NCBI GenBank assembly: GCA_017545365.1
Contig: JAFWOP010000012.1
Coordinates: forward strand, 1 to 13,362
Origin: Bacteroidales bacterium
GTDB taxonomy: Bacteria > Bacteroidota > Bacteroidia > Bacteroidales > P3
Direction of reading: 5' to 3'
DNA: 13,362 bases
Shown one piece after another: positions 1-6,584 of the stretch (positions are counted from its first letter, which is position 1; each line of letters begins with the position of its first letter). A program made the translations under genes and the position numbers. The notes beneath the pieces were generated by a model, which did no database searches, was not told where the DNA came from, and saw only the letters and a program-made list of their open reading frames with translations.

Positions 1-74
1 TGATTGCTGATGGCAGCCAGCGCCACTTGCGCCTTGAACTCTGCCGTGAATTTTCCTTGCATTTTTTTAGCCAT
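1..74 (-). CDS. IS3-like transposase OrfA, N-terminal fragment running off the window edge
   Basis: Reading the minus strand from the ATG at 74-72 gives 24 residues before the window ends: MAKKMQGKFT followed by AEFKAQVALAAISN. The 'kFtaEFKaqVALaAi' pattern is the first helix of the HTH_Tnp_1 DNA-binding domain that opens OrfA proteins of IS3-family elements. OrfA binds the element ends and is normally followed by OrfB, the DDE integrase-like transposase, through a programmed frameshift; both would lie beyond position 1. Only the start is visible, so it cannot be said whether this copy is intact. The second ATG, at 62-60, is an alternative start. IS3 is the most likely family, though related HTH_Tnp_1 elements cannot be excluded from 24 residues. 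Confidence 0.72.
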   Translation of the reverse strand, partial: MAKKMQGKFTAEFKAQVALAAISN

Positions 75-140
75 TTTCTGATTGCAAAATTACAAATTTT
101 TTTCCGCATATCAGTGGTCTAAATTTGGGGGAGTATTACA
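1..140 (-). mobile_element. Terminal part of an IS3-like element, end near position 140
   Basis: This stretch holds the OrfA start and its upstream leader. Read on the minus strand from 140, it begins TGTAATACTCCCCC and continues AAATTTAGACCAC, a form resembling IS3-type terminal inverted repeats, which start with TG and carry a C-rich core. On the plus strand the element therefore ends in CA at 139-140. From 141 the sequence immediately becomes recognisable ISL3 transposase coding DNA, so the boundary is inferred at 140/141. The other end lies outside the window, so the inverted-repeat match and the target duplication cannot be confirmed. Confidence 0.6.
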
Positions 141-1199
141 CCAATGCGTGGGGCGCTTCTTCCGGACTGACGGCAAGTACCTGGGTCGGGCCTACAAGGA
201 GCACCTGAGCGGCTTTGACGACTGGGAGCAGAAGGGGCATGCCGACGAGTGGGTGCTGCAGGAGGGGAACATGGGCGAGCGGCTGAGCATCGACGAGACG
301 ATGCTGCACCACGACCTGTTCACCTTCCTCTCCAACAAGGACGGCCACTGCAGGAAGGGGACGCTCGTGGCCGCCGTCAAGGGCACGACCGTCGCCGATG
401 TGACGAAGCACCTCGACAAGATACCCGAGGAGAGCCGCATGAAGGTCAGGGAGGTGACGATGGACTTCTCCGACAGCATGATGGGCATCGTCAGGAAGGA
501 GTTCCCGCAGGCGGAGATTGTCATCGACCTGTTCCACGTCATGCAGCTCTACGGCACGAAGGGGCTTGACGCGATGCGCATGAAGCTCAAGCGTGCCAAC
601 ACCGCGGAGGTCAAGCGGGAGGAGCGCGAGTTCAGGAAGAGGCAGGGGAGGAACGCCAAGAACAGGAAGAAGTACAGGGAAAAACATCCTCCCAAGAAGA
701 GCAAGAACGGCAAGCGTATAGGCCGCCATCCCAAGCGGAAGAACGAGAAGTTTGAACCCGAGAAGCTCCGAAACGGAGAGACCAAAGCCGACCTGCTGAC
801 CCATGTGAGATACGCGCTGATGAAAAGCCCAGATGACTGGACGGACTTCCAGAGAGAGGAAATGCACCTGCTGTTTGAGATTGAGCCGAAGATGAAGGCG
901 GCATTCGGGCTGCTATGCGCCCTGCACAACATCTTCAGCAGGAAGCAGGACAGGAGGGAAGCCAGGAAAGCGTTGCACCGATGTATAAGAACGTGGGAAA
1001 GACGCGCATCAGGGAAATCATCTCAGTGCGTGACACAATCAAGAGCAAGGAGGAATATGTGCTGAACTACTTCAGCAACAGGTCAACCAATGCTGCGGCG
1101 GAGTCGTTCAACTCAAAGATAAAGGGGCTGCGGGCTCAGGTGCACGGAGTCTGTGACCTGCCATTCTTCATGTTCCGTTGTACCAAGATATTCGGTTAG
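141..1199 (+). pseudogene. ISL3-family transposase, 5'-truncated and frameshifted
   Basis: The DDE domain of an ISL3-family transposase is split over two frames. The first part (from about 141 to 983) contains 'FFRTDGKYLGRAYKEHLSGF', the first catalytic Asp in 'LSIDET' (292-294) and the second Asp in 'VIDLFH' (526-528), followed by a Lys/Arg-rich insert. The second part (984-1199) reads 'YKNVGKTRIREI' and 'NAAAESFNSKIKGLRA', with the catalytic Glu at 1101-1103, and ends in KIFG and a stop. Adding one G after 983 turns TGT-ATA into TGG-TAT and restores the family's 'RWY' step, so a single-base deletion explains the shift. The N-terminal zinc-finger/HTH part is missing, because the IS3-like end adjoins at 140. 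An ORF starting at 82 would fuse about 19 residues of IS3 terminal DNA to the ISL3 domain, which is an artefact. The protein should be inactive, since the catalytic Glu is out of frame. Confidence 0.88.
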
Positions 1200-1238
1200 G
1201 CAGAGTGGGGCTTATCCACGGAAAACCACAACTGCGCC
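1188..1238 (+). repeat. Direct repeat copy 1, probable ISL3 right-end sequence
   Basis: About 50 bp overlapping the transposase stop codon and reading ATATTCGGTTAGGCAGAG, then TATCCACGGAAAA and CACAACTGCGCC. It is repeated with few differences at 1275-1323. Its position directly after the transposase gene suggests that it contains the right terminal repeat of the ISL3 element. The left end is lost, so the exact tip cannot be set. Confidence 0.7.
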
Positions 1239-1274
1239 ATTTTTTTTCCGACATACATCCATTTCTGCAAAAAA

Positions 1275-1323
1275 ATATCTGGTCAGGCAGAGTGGGCTAT
1301 CCACGGAAAATCACAACTGCGCC
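1275..1323 (+). repeat. Direct repeat copy 2 of the ISL3 right-end-like sequence
   Basis: Second copy of the unit at 1188-1238, with about five substitutions or gaps. Translated in the frame matching the transposase tail it reads KISGQ where copy 1 reads KIFG-stop. It may therefore be the remnant end of a second related ISL3 element rather than a functional part of the first. The 36 bases between the copies (1239-1274) are A/T-rich and show nothing recognisable. Confidence 0.68.
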
Positions 1324-1366
1324 GCTTATACAGGTGGGTTCTATTAAGGTTCTATTTATTTGTTTT

Positions 1367-1390
1367 CATTGTCGCGTCCCTTTGGGACGC
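1367..1390 (+). repeat. REP-like palindromic unit, copy A
   Basis: A 24-bp unit: CATTGTC followed by a hairpin with 7-bp arms GCGTCCC (1374-1380) and GGGACGC (1384-1390) around a TTT loop. The same 24 bp occurs in inverted orientation at 13334-13357, differing only in the three loop bases. Loop variation with conserved arms is what is expected of dispersed palindromic repeats maintained as hairpins. Confidence 0.7.
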
Positions 1391-1423
1391 AGTCTCGTTC
1401 CGTTTTGACTGTCACCGCACTGC

Positions 1424-1480
1424 GCAATGTACGATGTTGCTCCCATTCGGTCGCGACACCGTACATTGCTTGTACGGTGT
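1424..1480. repeat. Two competing perfect 10-bp hairpins
   Basis: GCAATGTACG (1424-1433) is perfectly complementary to CGTACATTGC (1460-1469). ACACCGTACA (1456-1465) is perfectly complementary to TGTACGGTGT (1471-1480), with a 5-nt loop. The two pairings share 1460-1465, so only one can form at a time. The short-loop hairpin should be the more stable. It may be an RNA switch or simply a relic of stacked repeat units; no U-tract or nearby ORF supports attenuation. Confidence 0.6.
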
Positions 1481-1481
1481 T

Positions 1482-1529
1482 ATTAATGGTCACACCTCTA
1501 CGAGGTGATTTATAGAAGTCTCCATTAAT
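1482..1529. repeat. Nested double palindrome
   Basis: Outer arms ATTAATGG (1482-1489) and CCATTAAT (1522-1529) are perfectly complementary. They enclose an inner hairpin with arms CACCTC (1493-1498) and GAGGTG (1502-1507) around TAC. It starts two bases after the preceding 10-bp hairpin, so the two probably belong to one composite repeat. Confidence 0.6.
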
Positions 1530-1588
1530 CGCCAGTATGCCGGATGTTAGTGTTTTTTTACGGTCTTGAAGGGAGATAGTGTGGTGAA

Positions 1589-1618
1589 GGTATGCGCTGG
1601 GCAGGATGCCAGCATACC
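1589..1618. repeat. Imperfect hairpin
   Basis: GGTATG (1589-1594) pairs with CATACC (1613-1618) and CTGG (1597-1600) pairs with CCAG (1609-1612). There is a two-base bulge on the left arm and an 8-nt loop. No U-tract follows, so it is not an intrinsic terminator. Function unknown. Confidence 0.45.
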
Positions 1619-1710
1619 GGCGGCTGATGGTGGAATGACCTGTTTGGCCGAAAACGGTGTCCCGTGGTGCAGGGGGGCATATTAATATTCTGCTTTTTTT
1701 AGTGCCTTTT

Positions 1711-1742
1711 TTAGACTGATTTAAAAAAAAACCGTATATTTG
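1711..1742 (+). promoter_or_regulatory. Probable Bacteroidetes-type promoter of arcA
   Basis: TATATTTG at 1735-1742 matches the Bacteroidetes -7 consensus TAnnTTTG exactly. About 20 bp upstream TTAG (1711-1714) is a poor match to the -33 TTTG. The transcript would start near 1746-1749 and give a leader of about 65 nt before the arginine deiminase start. Confidence 0.55.
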
Positions 1743-1752
1743 CAGTCACTGC
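1742..1752. promoter_or_regulatory. Candidate operator palindrome at the predicted start site
   Basis: GCAGT-C-ACTGC is an 11-bp perfect palindrome overlapping the last base of the -7 box and covering the predicted transcription start. That position would suit a repressor site. No regulator gene lies nearby, and a chance palindrome of this size is possible. Confidence 0.3.
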
Positions 1753-1777
1753 GGCATGTGGTGTCGTGGTTATTTTT

Positions 1778-1792
1778 CGCTGTAACACAGCG
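1778..1792 (+). promoter_or_regulatory. Hairpin in the arcA leader
   Basis: CGCTGT (1778-1783) and ACAGCG (1787-1792) form a perfect 6-bp stem with an AAC loop, ending 21 nt before the arcA ATG. It could affect transcript stability or translation start. There is no direct evidence of function. Confidence 0.35.
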
Positions 1793-1813
1793 GACAACAG
1801 TTAATTAGTGTAT

Positions 1814-3067
1814 ATGATAGAGCAAACGAATATAATCAAAACTAGAGTAAATGTTTCAAGCGAATACGGACATTTGAATGCCGTGTTGCTTCATAGGCCC
1901 GGCATAGAAATAGAGCGAATGACCCCTTCTAATGCTGCGGAGGCTTTGTATAGCGACATTCTCAGCAAACATATTGTGGACAAGGAGTATGCCTCGTTCG
2001 CCGGAGTGTTTGAGAAGTGGTGCAAGGTGTATTATGTTGAAGATGTGTTGGCCCAGCTGATGGACAACGACGATGTGCGCCAGTATTTGGTGGCGCAGAG
2101 TTGCCGGCTGGACGAATGCGAGTTTCTTGCCGACGAGCTGATGAGCCATGACAGCCGTAGGTTGGCTACCGAGCTGATAGAGGGTGTCCCTTATCATGGC
2201 GACACCGACCCTAAGCATTTCAAGGAGGCCCGTTATACGCTGAAGCCCCTCTACAACCTTTTCTTTACCCGCGATGCGTCGTCGTCGTTGTACGACGAGG
2301 TGCTGATTAACTCGATGTCGTTCCGTGTGCGTCAGCGTGAGGCTTTGATATATAGGGCTATCTTCGAGTTCTTCTTCGGTGCGAGGGTTTTCAGCGGACA
2401 AGAGGTGAACCCGGACATCCATACCGAAGGCGGCGACGTGCAGGTGGCGTCGCCCGACTTGCTCTGCATTGGTCACGGCATCCGCACCAATCACAAGGGT
2501 ATTATGTTCTTGGCTGAGAAGTATGCTCGTGAGCGCACCCATTTCAACATCATTGCCCAGGAGCTGCCTCACAAGCCCGACTCGTTTATCCATCTGGACA
2601 TGGTCCACACCTTCTTGGGCAGCAACCAACTGATGGTCTACCCCCCGCTCCTGGACAAGTCGGGGCTTTTTGCTGGCAAGGCCACCACGTTGATTACTTG
2701 TGACAATGGCAAGGTCAGCACTCAGGAATATCCCAATATGTTGGAAGCCTACAAGGCTGTAGGCATGGAGATGGAGCCTGTGATGTGCGGCGGCTATGAC
2801 AGCTGGTACCAAGATAGGGAGCAGTGGCACAGTGGCGCCAACTTCTTTGCGCTCGACGACGGCAAGGTGATAGGCTACGAGCGCAATGTGAACACCATCG
2901 AGGCTCTGCACCTCGCCGGATTCGAGGTGCTGGATGCCGACGATGTGTGTGCCGGACGTGTGAACATGAACGACTACAGCAAGTTCGTTGTGACTTTCAA
3001 GGCCAGCGAGCTGCCCCGTGCCGGTGGCGGAGCCCGCTGCATGACTATGCCCATTAACAGGAACTGA
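1814..3067 (+). CDS. arcA: Arginine deiminase
   Basis: Hydrolyses L-arginine to L-citrulline and ammonia in the cytoplasm, the first step of the arginine deiminase pathway, which can feed ATP synthesis and raise pH. The 417-residue protein has the full guanidino-modifying core: FTRD at 151-154, EGGD at 205-208, HLDMVHT at 260-266 (catalytic His260, substrate-binding Asp262) and the nucleophilic Cys409 in 'GGGARCMTMP' near the C-terminus. Length and motif spacing fit the family (about 400-420 residues). A GTG at 1808 in frame would add two residues; the ATG at 1814 is preferred as the standard codon. No ornithine carbamoyltransferase, carbamate kinase or arginine/ornithine antiporter follows, so the pathway partners must be elsewhere or absent. 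It has its own likely promoter; the next gene starts 61 bp downstream. Agmatine deiminase is excluded by the motif set. Confidence 0.95.
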   Translation: MIEQTNIIKTRVNVSSEYGHLNAVLLHRPGIEIERMTPSNAAEALYSDILSKHIVDKEYASFAGVFEKWCKVYYVEDVLAQLMDNDDVRQYLVAQSCRLDECEFLADELMSHDSRRLATELIEGVPYHGDTDPKHFKEARYTLKPLYNLFFTRDASSSLYDEVLINSMSFRVRQREALIYRAIFEFFFGARVFSGQEVNPDIHTEGGDVQVASPDLLCIGHGIRTNHKGIMFLAEKYARERTHFNIIAQELPHKPDSFIHLDMVHTFLGSNQLMVYPPLLDKSGLFAGKATTLITCDNGKVSTQEYPNMLEAYKAVGMEMEPVMCGGYDSWYQDREQWHSGANFFALDDGKVIGYERNVNTIEALHLAGFEVLDADDVCAGRVNMNDYSKFVVTFKASELPRAGGGARCMTMPINRN

Positions 3068-3128
3068 TTGCTGCTTATCCCCCGCTATTATCAAAGAAAA
3101 AGAATAACAACAATACTAATGTAATATT

Positions 3129-6100
3129 ATGAAGAAGTATCATCTGATGAACAACATTATAGGCTGGGTGGTCTGCATCACGGCCTGTCTTGTCTACATC
3201 CTAACCGCCGAAGCTACCGCGTCGTGGTGGGACTGCGGCGAGTATATAGCCACGGCAAACAAACTACAAGTGGGCCATCCCCCGGGAGCACCTTCATTCC
3301 AAATCATCGGACGTCTGTTCTCGATGTTCTCTTCGGTTGACAACGTGGCTCATGCCGTAAATGTGATGTCGGCTGTTTGCAGCGGCTTCACCATCCTTTT
3401 CCTATTCTGGGGCATCACCTTGTTGGGCAAGCATCTGCTTCCCGACCCCAAGAACCCCGACATTAAAGACCCCCGCACGTGGGGTGTCTTCGCCGCCGGC
3501 ATCGTGGGTGCTTTGGCTTATACGTTCAGCGACACCTTCTGGTTCTCGGCGGTGGAGGGCGAGGTCTACGCCATGTCGTCGTTCTTCACGGCGGTGGTGT
3601 TCTGGGCCATACTCAAATGGGAAGAGCAGGCCGACGATCCGCATTCGCTGCGCTGGCTGGTGTTGGTGTGTCTGCTTGTGGGTATCGCTATCGGCGTCCA
3701 CCTGCTGAACTTGCTGACCGTGCCGGCCATCGTGTATGTGGTCTATTTCCGCAAGTGGCCCAAGACCACGGTGAAAGGATTCATCTGGAGCGGTGTCATC
3801 TCGCTGCTGCTGCTGGCTCTAATTCTGTGGGGCATCATTCCGGGTATCGTGAATGTTGACTCTGCCTTCGATGTCTTCTTTGTCAACACGTTAGGCCTTC
3901 CTTTCAACACGGGTACCATTTTCTTCTTCCTGCTGTTGGCTGCCGCCATCGCATGGGGGTTGTGGTATACTTCGCCTAAGAAGAAGAACCGTCCGGTTAT
4001 CAACGCCTCGGTGCTGGGTTTTCTGATGCTGGTTATCGGATATTCCACCTTCTTCCTGCTGGTTATCCGTGCTAACACCAATACGCCTCTGAACGAGAAC
4101 GCACCCAAGGATGCTGTGGCTATGCGTGCCTACTTGGGCCGTGAGCAATATGGCGACACACCATTGTTCAAAGGCCAGTACTACACTGCCGGAGACCCCA
4201 TCGATGCCAAAGAAGGCTATACGAAATATGTGCGTGGCAAGGATGCGAAGGGCAAGGACCGCTATATTGCCGCTTCACACCAGCAAAAGTTTATCTACCG
4301 TCAGAACCATACGGGTCTGTTCCCCCGCATGTATAGCAACGACAAAGACCGCCGCCATCCGCAGTTCTATGAGTACTGGGCTGGCAAGTGCCGTGGTGAC
4401 CAGAAGCCTACACCGGCACAGAATCTCAAGTATTTCAATGGTTACCAGATGGGTTGGATGTATTGGCGCTATTTCATGTGGAATTTTGCCGGTAGGCAGA
4501 ACGACATTCAGGGCCATTATTTCAACGACGACGGCACCCGCGACTATATGAACGGCAACTGGATTTGCGGCATCAAGGCTATCGACCAGGCACGCCTGGG
4601 TCCGCAGGACAACCTGCCCGACCATATGAAGGACAACAAGGCACGCAATGTGTATTACCTGCTGCCTCTACTGTTGGGTATCGTAGGGTTTGTGTATCAC
4701 CTGACGAGAAACAGGAAGGATGCCTTCATTGTGTTCATCATGTTCTTTATGACTGGTATTGCCATCGGCATCTATCTGAATATGCCTCCTCGTCAGCCGC
4801 GTGAGCGTGACTATGCCTTTGTGGGTTCGTTCAGTTTCTTTGCTATATGGATTGGACTGGGCGTGATGGCTTTGGCCGACTGGATTACCCGTCTGCTGAA
4901 GAAGGAAAACCTGTACAAGTTCGTCATGCCGGTGGTCTTTGTGCTTTGCATGTTGGCTGTACCGGTGCTGATGGCCAGCGAGAACTGGGATGACCACGAC
5001 CGCTCGGAGAAGTACGCCGCCCGTGATTTCGCTAAGAACTATTTGGCTTCGGTTGACGAAAACGGCATCCTGATTACCTTTGGCGACAATGACACTTTCC
5101 CCCTGTGGTATGCACAGGAGGTGGAAGAGTTCCGCACCGATGTCCGCATCCTCAACTACACTCTTTCGGGTATGCACTGGTATGTGGAGCAGCTGTACAA
5201 CCGTCTATACAAGTCCGACCCTGTGGCATTTACGCTGCCCAAGGAGTTTTACGGGCTGGGGAAAGACGCGGTGTATCTGCAAGATAGAGTCAATGACTAC
5301 TTCGAGGTTACCGATGTCCTTGCTCTGCTTCGCGACAATCCTGAGAGGTTCAAGACCCGCGACAGTCGTGGTGATGAGGTAGTCGTGCTGCCCACCAACC
5401 GTTTCAAGATTACCCTCGACATCCCCAAACTGGTGGAGCTGGGTGTCATCCCCGCCGAGTTGGCCGATAAGGTTGACCCCGTTATCAAATGGCAGATTAC
5501 CAAGGGCAACCTTTTCCGCCATGAGCTGATGATACTTGACATCTTGGGCACCAATCGTTTCGAGCGCGACATCAACATCATGAATCCAAGCTATATCCAG
5601 AGGGTGTTCACTCCGATACGTTCCTACTGTGTGCAGGATGGTATGAATTATAAGCTGACACCTTACCCCGCCAAGGTGAGCCAGCCCGTCCTCTTTGACA
5701 ACCGCGAGAACAAGTATGTGCTGCAGACCTTCACCGAGGAGTCCTACGACTACTTCATCAACGGCTACAAGGGAGATGACGGCGAGATGCATCCGTTGGA
5801 ATGGGGCAATCTGAATGCCGACATCTATGTCGACCCCGTGAGTATCAATATGGGAACGGTGCAGCGTCAGACCTTCTGCGTGGCCGCTCGCGAACTCTTG
5901 GAAAAGGGCGACACGGCACGTGCGCGCAAGATGCTGGAGCTGAGTGATGAGTATTTCCCCGAGAAAAACTTCGCCTACGACAAGTACAGCATGATGATGG
6001 TAGACCTCTATTATGATGTCTTTGGCAAAGAGGAGGCTACCAAAATCTGGGATGCCATCTTCCGCTACTATTCTCAGGATATGGCTTACTGCTCGCAGTA

Positions 6101-6257
6101 TCTTGGCACCAGCAAGTCATCGGGTGTTAACCACATGATTCAGGAAGCTGCCCAGATACTCTATGGTCTGAACCATCTGGCCGAGGTTGTGCTGCAAGAC
6201 AACGAGCGTGCTCAGAAGGCTCTAGCCCTTATGCAACAGCATGGTTATCAGTTGTAG
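3129..6257 (+). CDS. DUF2723 polytopic membrane protein, GT-C glycosyltransferase-like
   Basis: A 1,042-residue inner-membrane protein. The start matches the DUF2723 family closely: one membrane segment (about 10-28), then 'WWDCGEY' (33-39) with acidic residues Asp35 and Glu38 where GT-C enzymes carry catalytic acids in the first loop, then 'GHPPGAPSF' (49-57). Further hydrophobic segments lie near 78-100, 118-133, 150-163, 175-206, 218-242, 263-280, 292-313, 508-524, 532-550, 563-583 and 598-615. The segment 315-505 and the tail after 620 (with 'DNDTFPLWY' at 653-661) are soluble and probably periplasmic. The human DUF2723 protein TMEM260 has been reported as a protein O-mannosyltransferase, so transfer of a sugar from a lipid carrier to exported proteins is a reasonable inference here; acceptor and donor are unknown. 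It sits 61 bp after arcA and 36 bp before the RHH gene. Confidence 0.88.
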   Translation: MKKYHLMNNIIGWVVCITACLVYILTAEATASWWDCGEYIATANKLQVGHPPGAPSFQIIGRLFSMFSSVDNVAHAVNVMSAVCSGFTILFLFWGITLLGKHLLPDPKNPDIKDPRTWGVFAAGIVGALAYTFSDTFWFSAVEGEVYAMSSFFTAVVFWAILKWEEQADDPHSLRWLVLVCLLVGIAIGVHLLNLLTVPAIVYVVYFRKWPKTTVKGFIWSGVISLLLLALILWGIIPGIVNVDSAFDVFFVNTLGLPFNTGTIFFFLLLAAAIAWGLWYTSPKKKNRPVINASVLGFLMLVIGYSTFFLLVIRANTNTPLNENAPKDAVAMRAYLGREQYGDTPLFKGQYYTAGDPIDAKEGYTKYVRGKDAKGKDRYIAASHQQKFIYRQNHTGLFPRMYSNDKDRRHPQFYEYWAGKCRGDQKPTPAQNLKYFNGYQMGWMYWRYFMWNFAGRQNDIQGHYFNDDGTRDYMNGNWICGIKAIDQARLGPQDNLPDHMKDNKARNVYYLLPLLLGIVGFVYHLTRNRKDAFIVFIMFFMTGIAIGIYLNMPPRQPRERDYAFVGSFSFFAIWIGLGVMALADWITRLLKKENLYKFVMPVVFVLCMLAVPVLMASENWDDHDRSEKYAARDFAKNYLASVDENGILITFGDNDTFPLWYAQEVEEFRTDVRILNYTLSGMHWYVEQLYNRLYKSDPVAFTLPKEFYGLGKDAVYLQDRVNDYFEVTDVLALLRDNPERFKTRDSRGDEVVVLPTNRFKITLDIPKLVELGVIPAELADKVDPVIKWQITKGNLFRHELMILDILGTNRFERDINIMNPSYIQRVFTPIRSYCVQDGMNYKLTPYPAKVSQPVLFDNRENKYVLQTFTEESYDYFINGYKGDDGEMHPLEWGNLNADIYVDPVSINMGTVQRQTFCVAARELLEKGDTARARKMLELSDEYFPEKNFAYDKYSMMMVDLYYDVFGKEEATKIWDAIFRYYSQDMAYCSQYLGTSKSSGVNHMIQEAAQILYGLNHLAEVVLQDNERAQKALALMQQHGYQL

Positions 6258-6293
6258 TAAGAAAATGGTGAAAGTCGGAGAAGTATGTAGTAT

Positions 6294-6560
6294 ATGAAAG
6301 CAAAAACCACAGCTCGAAAGCCAAAGAAGAAAAAAGTCGTCATAGCCCTCCCCGAGCGGGAGGGTGAGATGCTTAAGGCCTACGCCAAGCATAACGGCAC
6401 CACCTGCCCCGCAGCGGTGCATAGGATGGTGCGTCAGGCGTTGCGCCAGTTCAAGGCTGAGGTGTCGGTGCAAGGCAAATCGGAGCCCAAGAACCAGCTC
6501 AACCTCTTCGACTCCATACAGGTAGACATCTTTAACAACACTTCAAAAGTAATAGAATAA
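6294..6560 (+). CDS. Small ribbon-helix-helix-like protein with a QLNLF motif
   Basis: An 88-residue basic protein of unknown function. After a Lys-rich N-terminus (1-14) comes a predicted strand 'KVVIALPE' (14-21), a helix (about 22-34), the turn 'NGTT', and a second helix 'AAVHRMVRQALRQFKAEV' (about 40-57). This is the strand-helix-helix order of CopG/Arc-type DNA-binding proteins, with hydrophobic positions suited to dimer packing. The C-terminal tail holds 'QLNLF' at residues 68-72, which fits the QLxLF type of bacterial beta-clamp-binding motif. It lies 36 bp after the DUF2723 gene and 24 bp before atpB in the same direction, so it is probably co-transcribed. The usual small membrane subunits found near atpB (AtpI-like) are hydrophobic, and this is not. 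No antitoxin-toxin pairing is evident. The fold is inferred from pattern only. Confidence 0.75.
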   Translation: MKAKTTARKPKKKKVVIALPEREGEMLKAYAKHNGTTCPAAVHRMVRQALRQFKAEVSVQGKSEPKNQLNLFDSIQVDIFNNTSKVIE

Positions 6561-6584
6561 ATTAACATTTTAATACCAACACTT

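Larger units (their letters stand above)
1324..1710. other. Gene-free stretch rich in palindromes
   Basis: No convincing coding region was seen on either strand. The stretch holds a REP-like hairpin (1367-1390), two mutually exclusive hairpins (1424-1480), a nested double palindrome (1482-1529) and an imperfect hairpin (1589-1618), each listed separately. The part from about 1540 to 1680 is G-rich and unassigned. Near 1691 a run of seven T follows a weak A/T palindrome (ATATTAATAT), which is too weak to call a terminator. Confidence 0.6.

Noticed and set aside
136..867. Long minus-strand open frame (243 codons) opposite the ISL3 transposase
   Set aside because: It is antisense to clearly recognisable transposase coding sequence and shows no family features; it arises from the high G+C content of that strand.
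1210..1220. DnaA-box-like TTATCCACG near the ISL3 end
   Set aside because: It is a single box one base off the consensus, within a repeated insertion-sequence end, with no origin context.
1153..1408. Small plus-strand open frames between the transposase and the palindrome region
   Set aside because: They run through transposon-end repeats and the REP-like hairpin, share no protein features and have no plausible start context.
1684..1698. Possible terminator with a T-run before the arcA promoter
   Set aside because: The preceding stem is a weak A/T palindrome with mismatches, so it does not meet the usual strength for an intrinsic terminator.
1808..1813. GTG start of arcA two codons upstream of the ATG
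   Set aside because: The ATG at 1814 is in frame and is the commoner codon, and the extra two residues add nothing conserved.
1856..3094. Long minus-strand open frame opposite arcA
   Set aside because: It is a shadow of the arginine deiminase gene, whose catalytic motifs are all on the plus strand.
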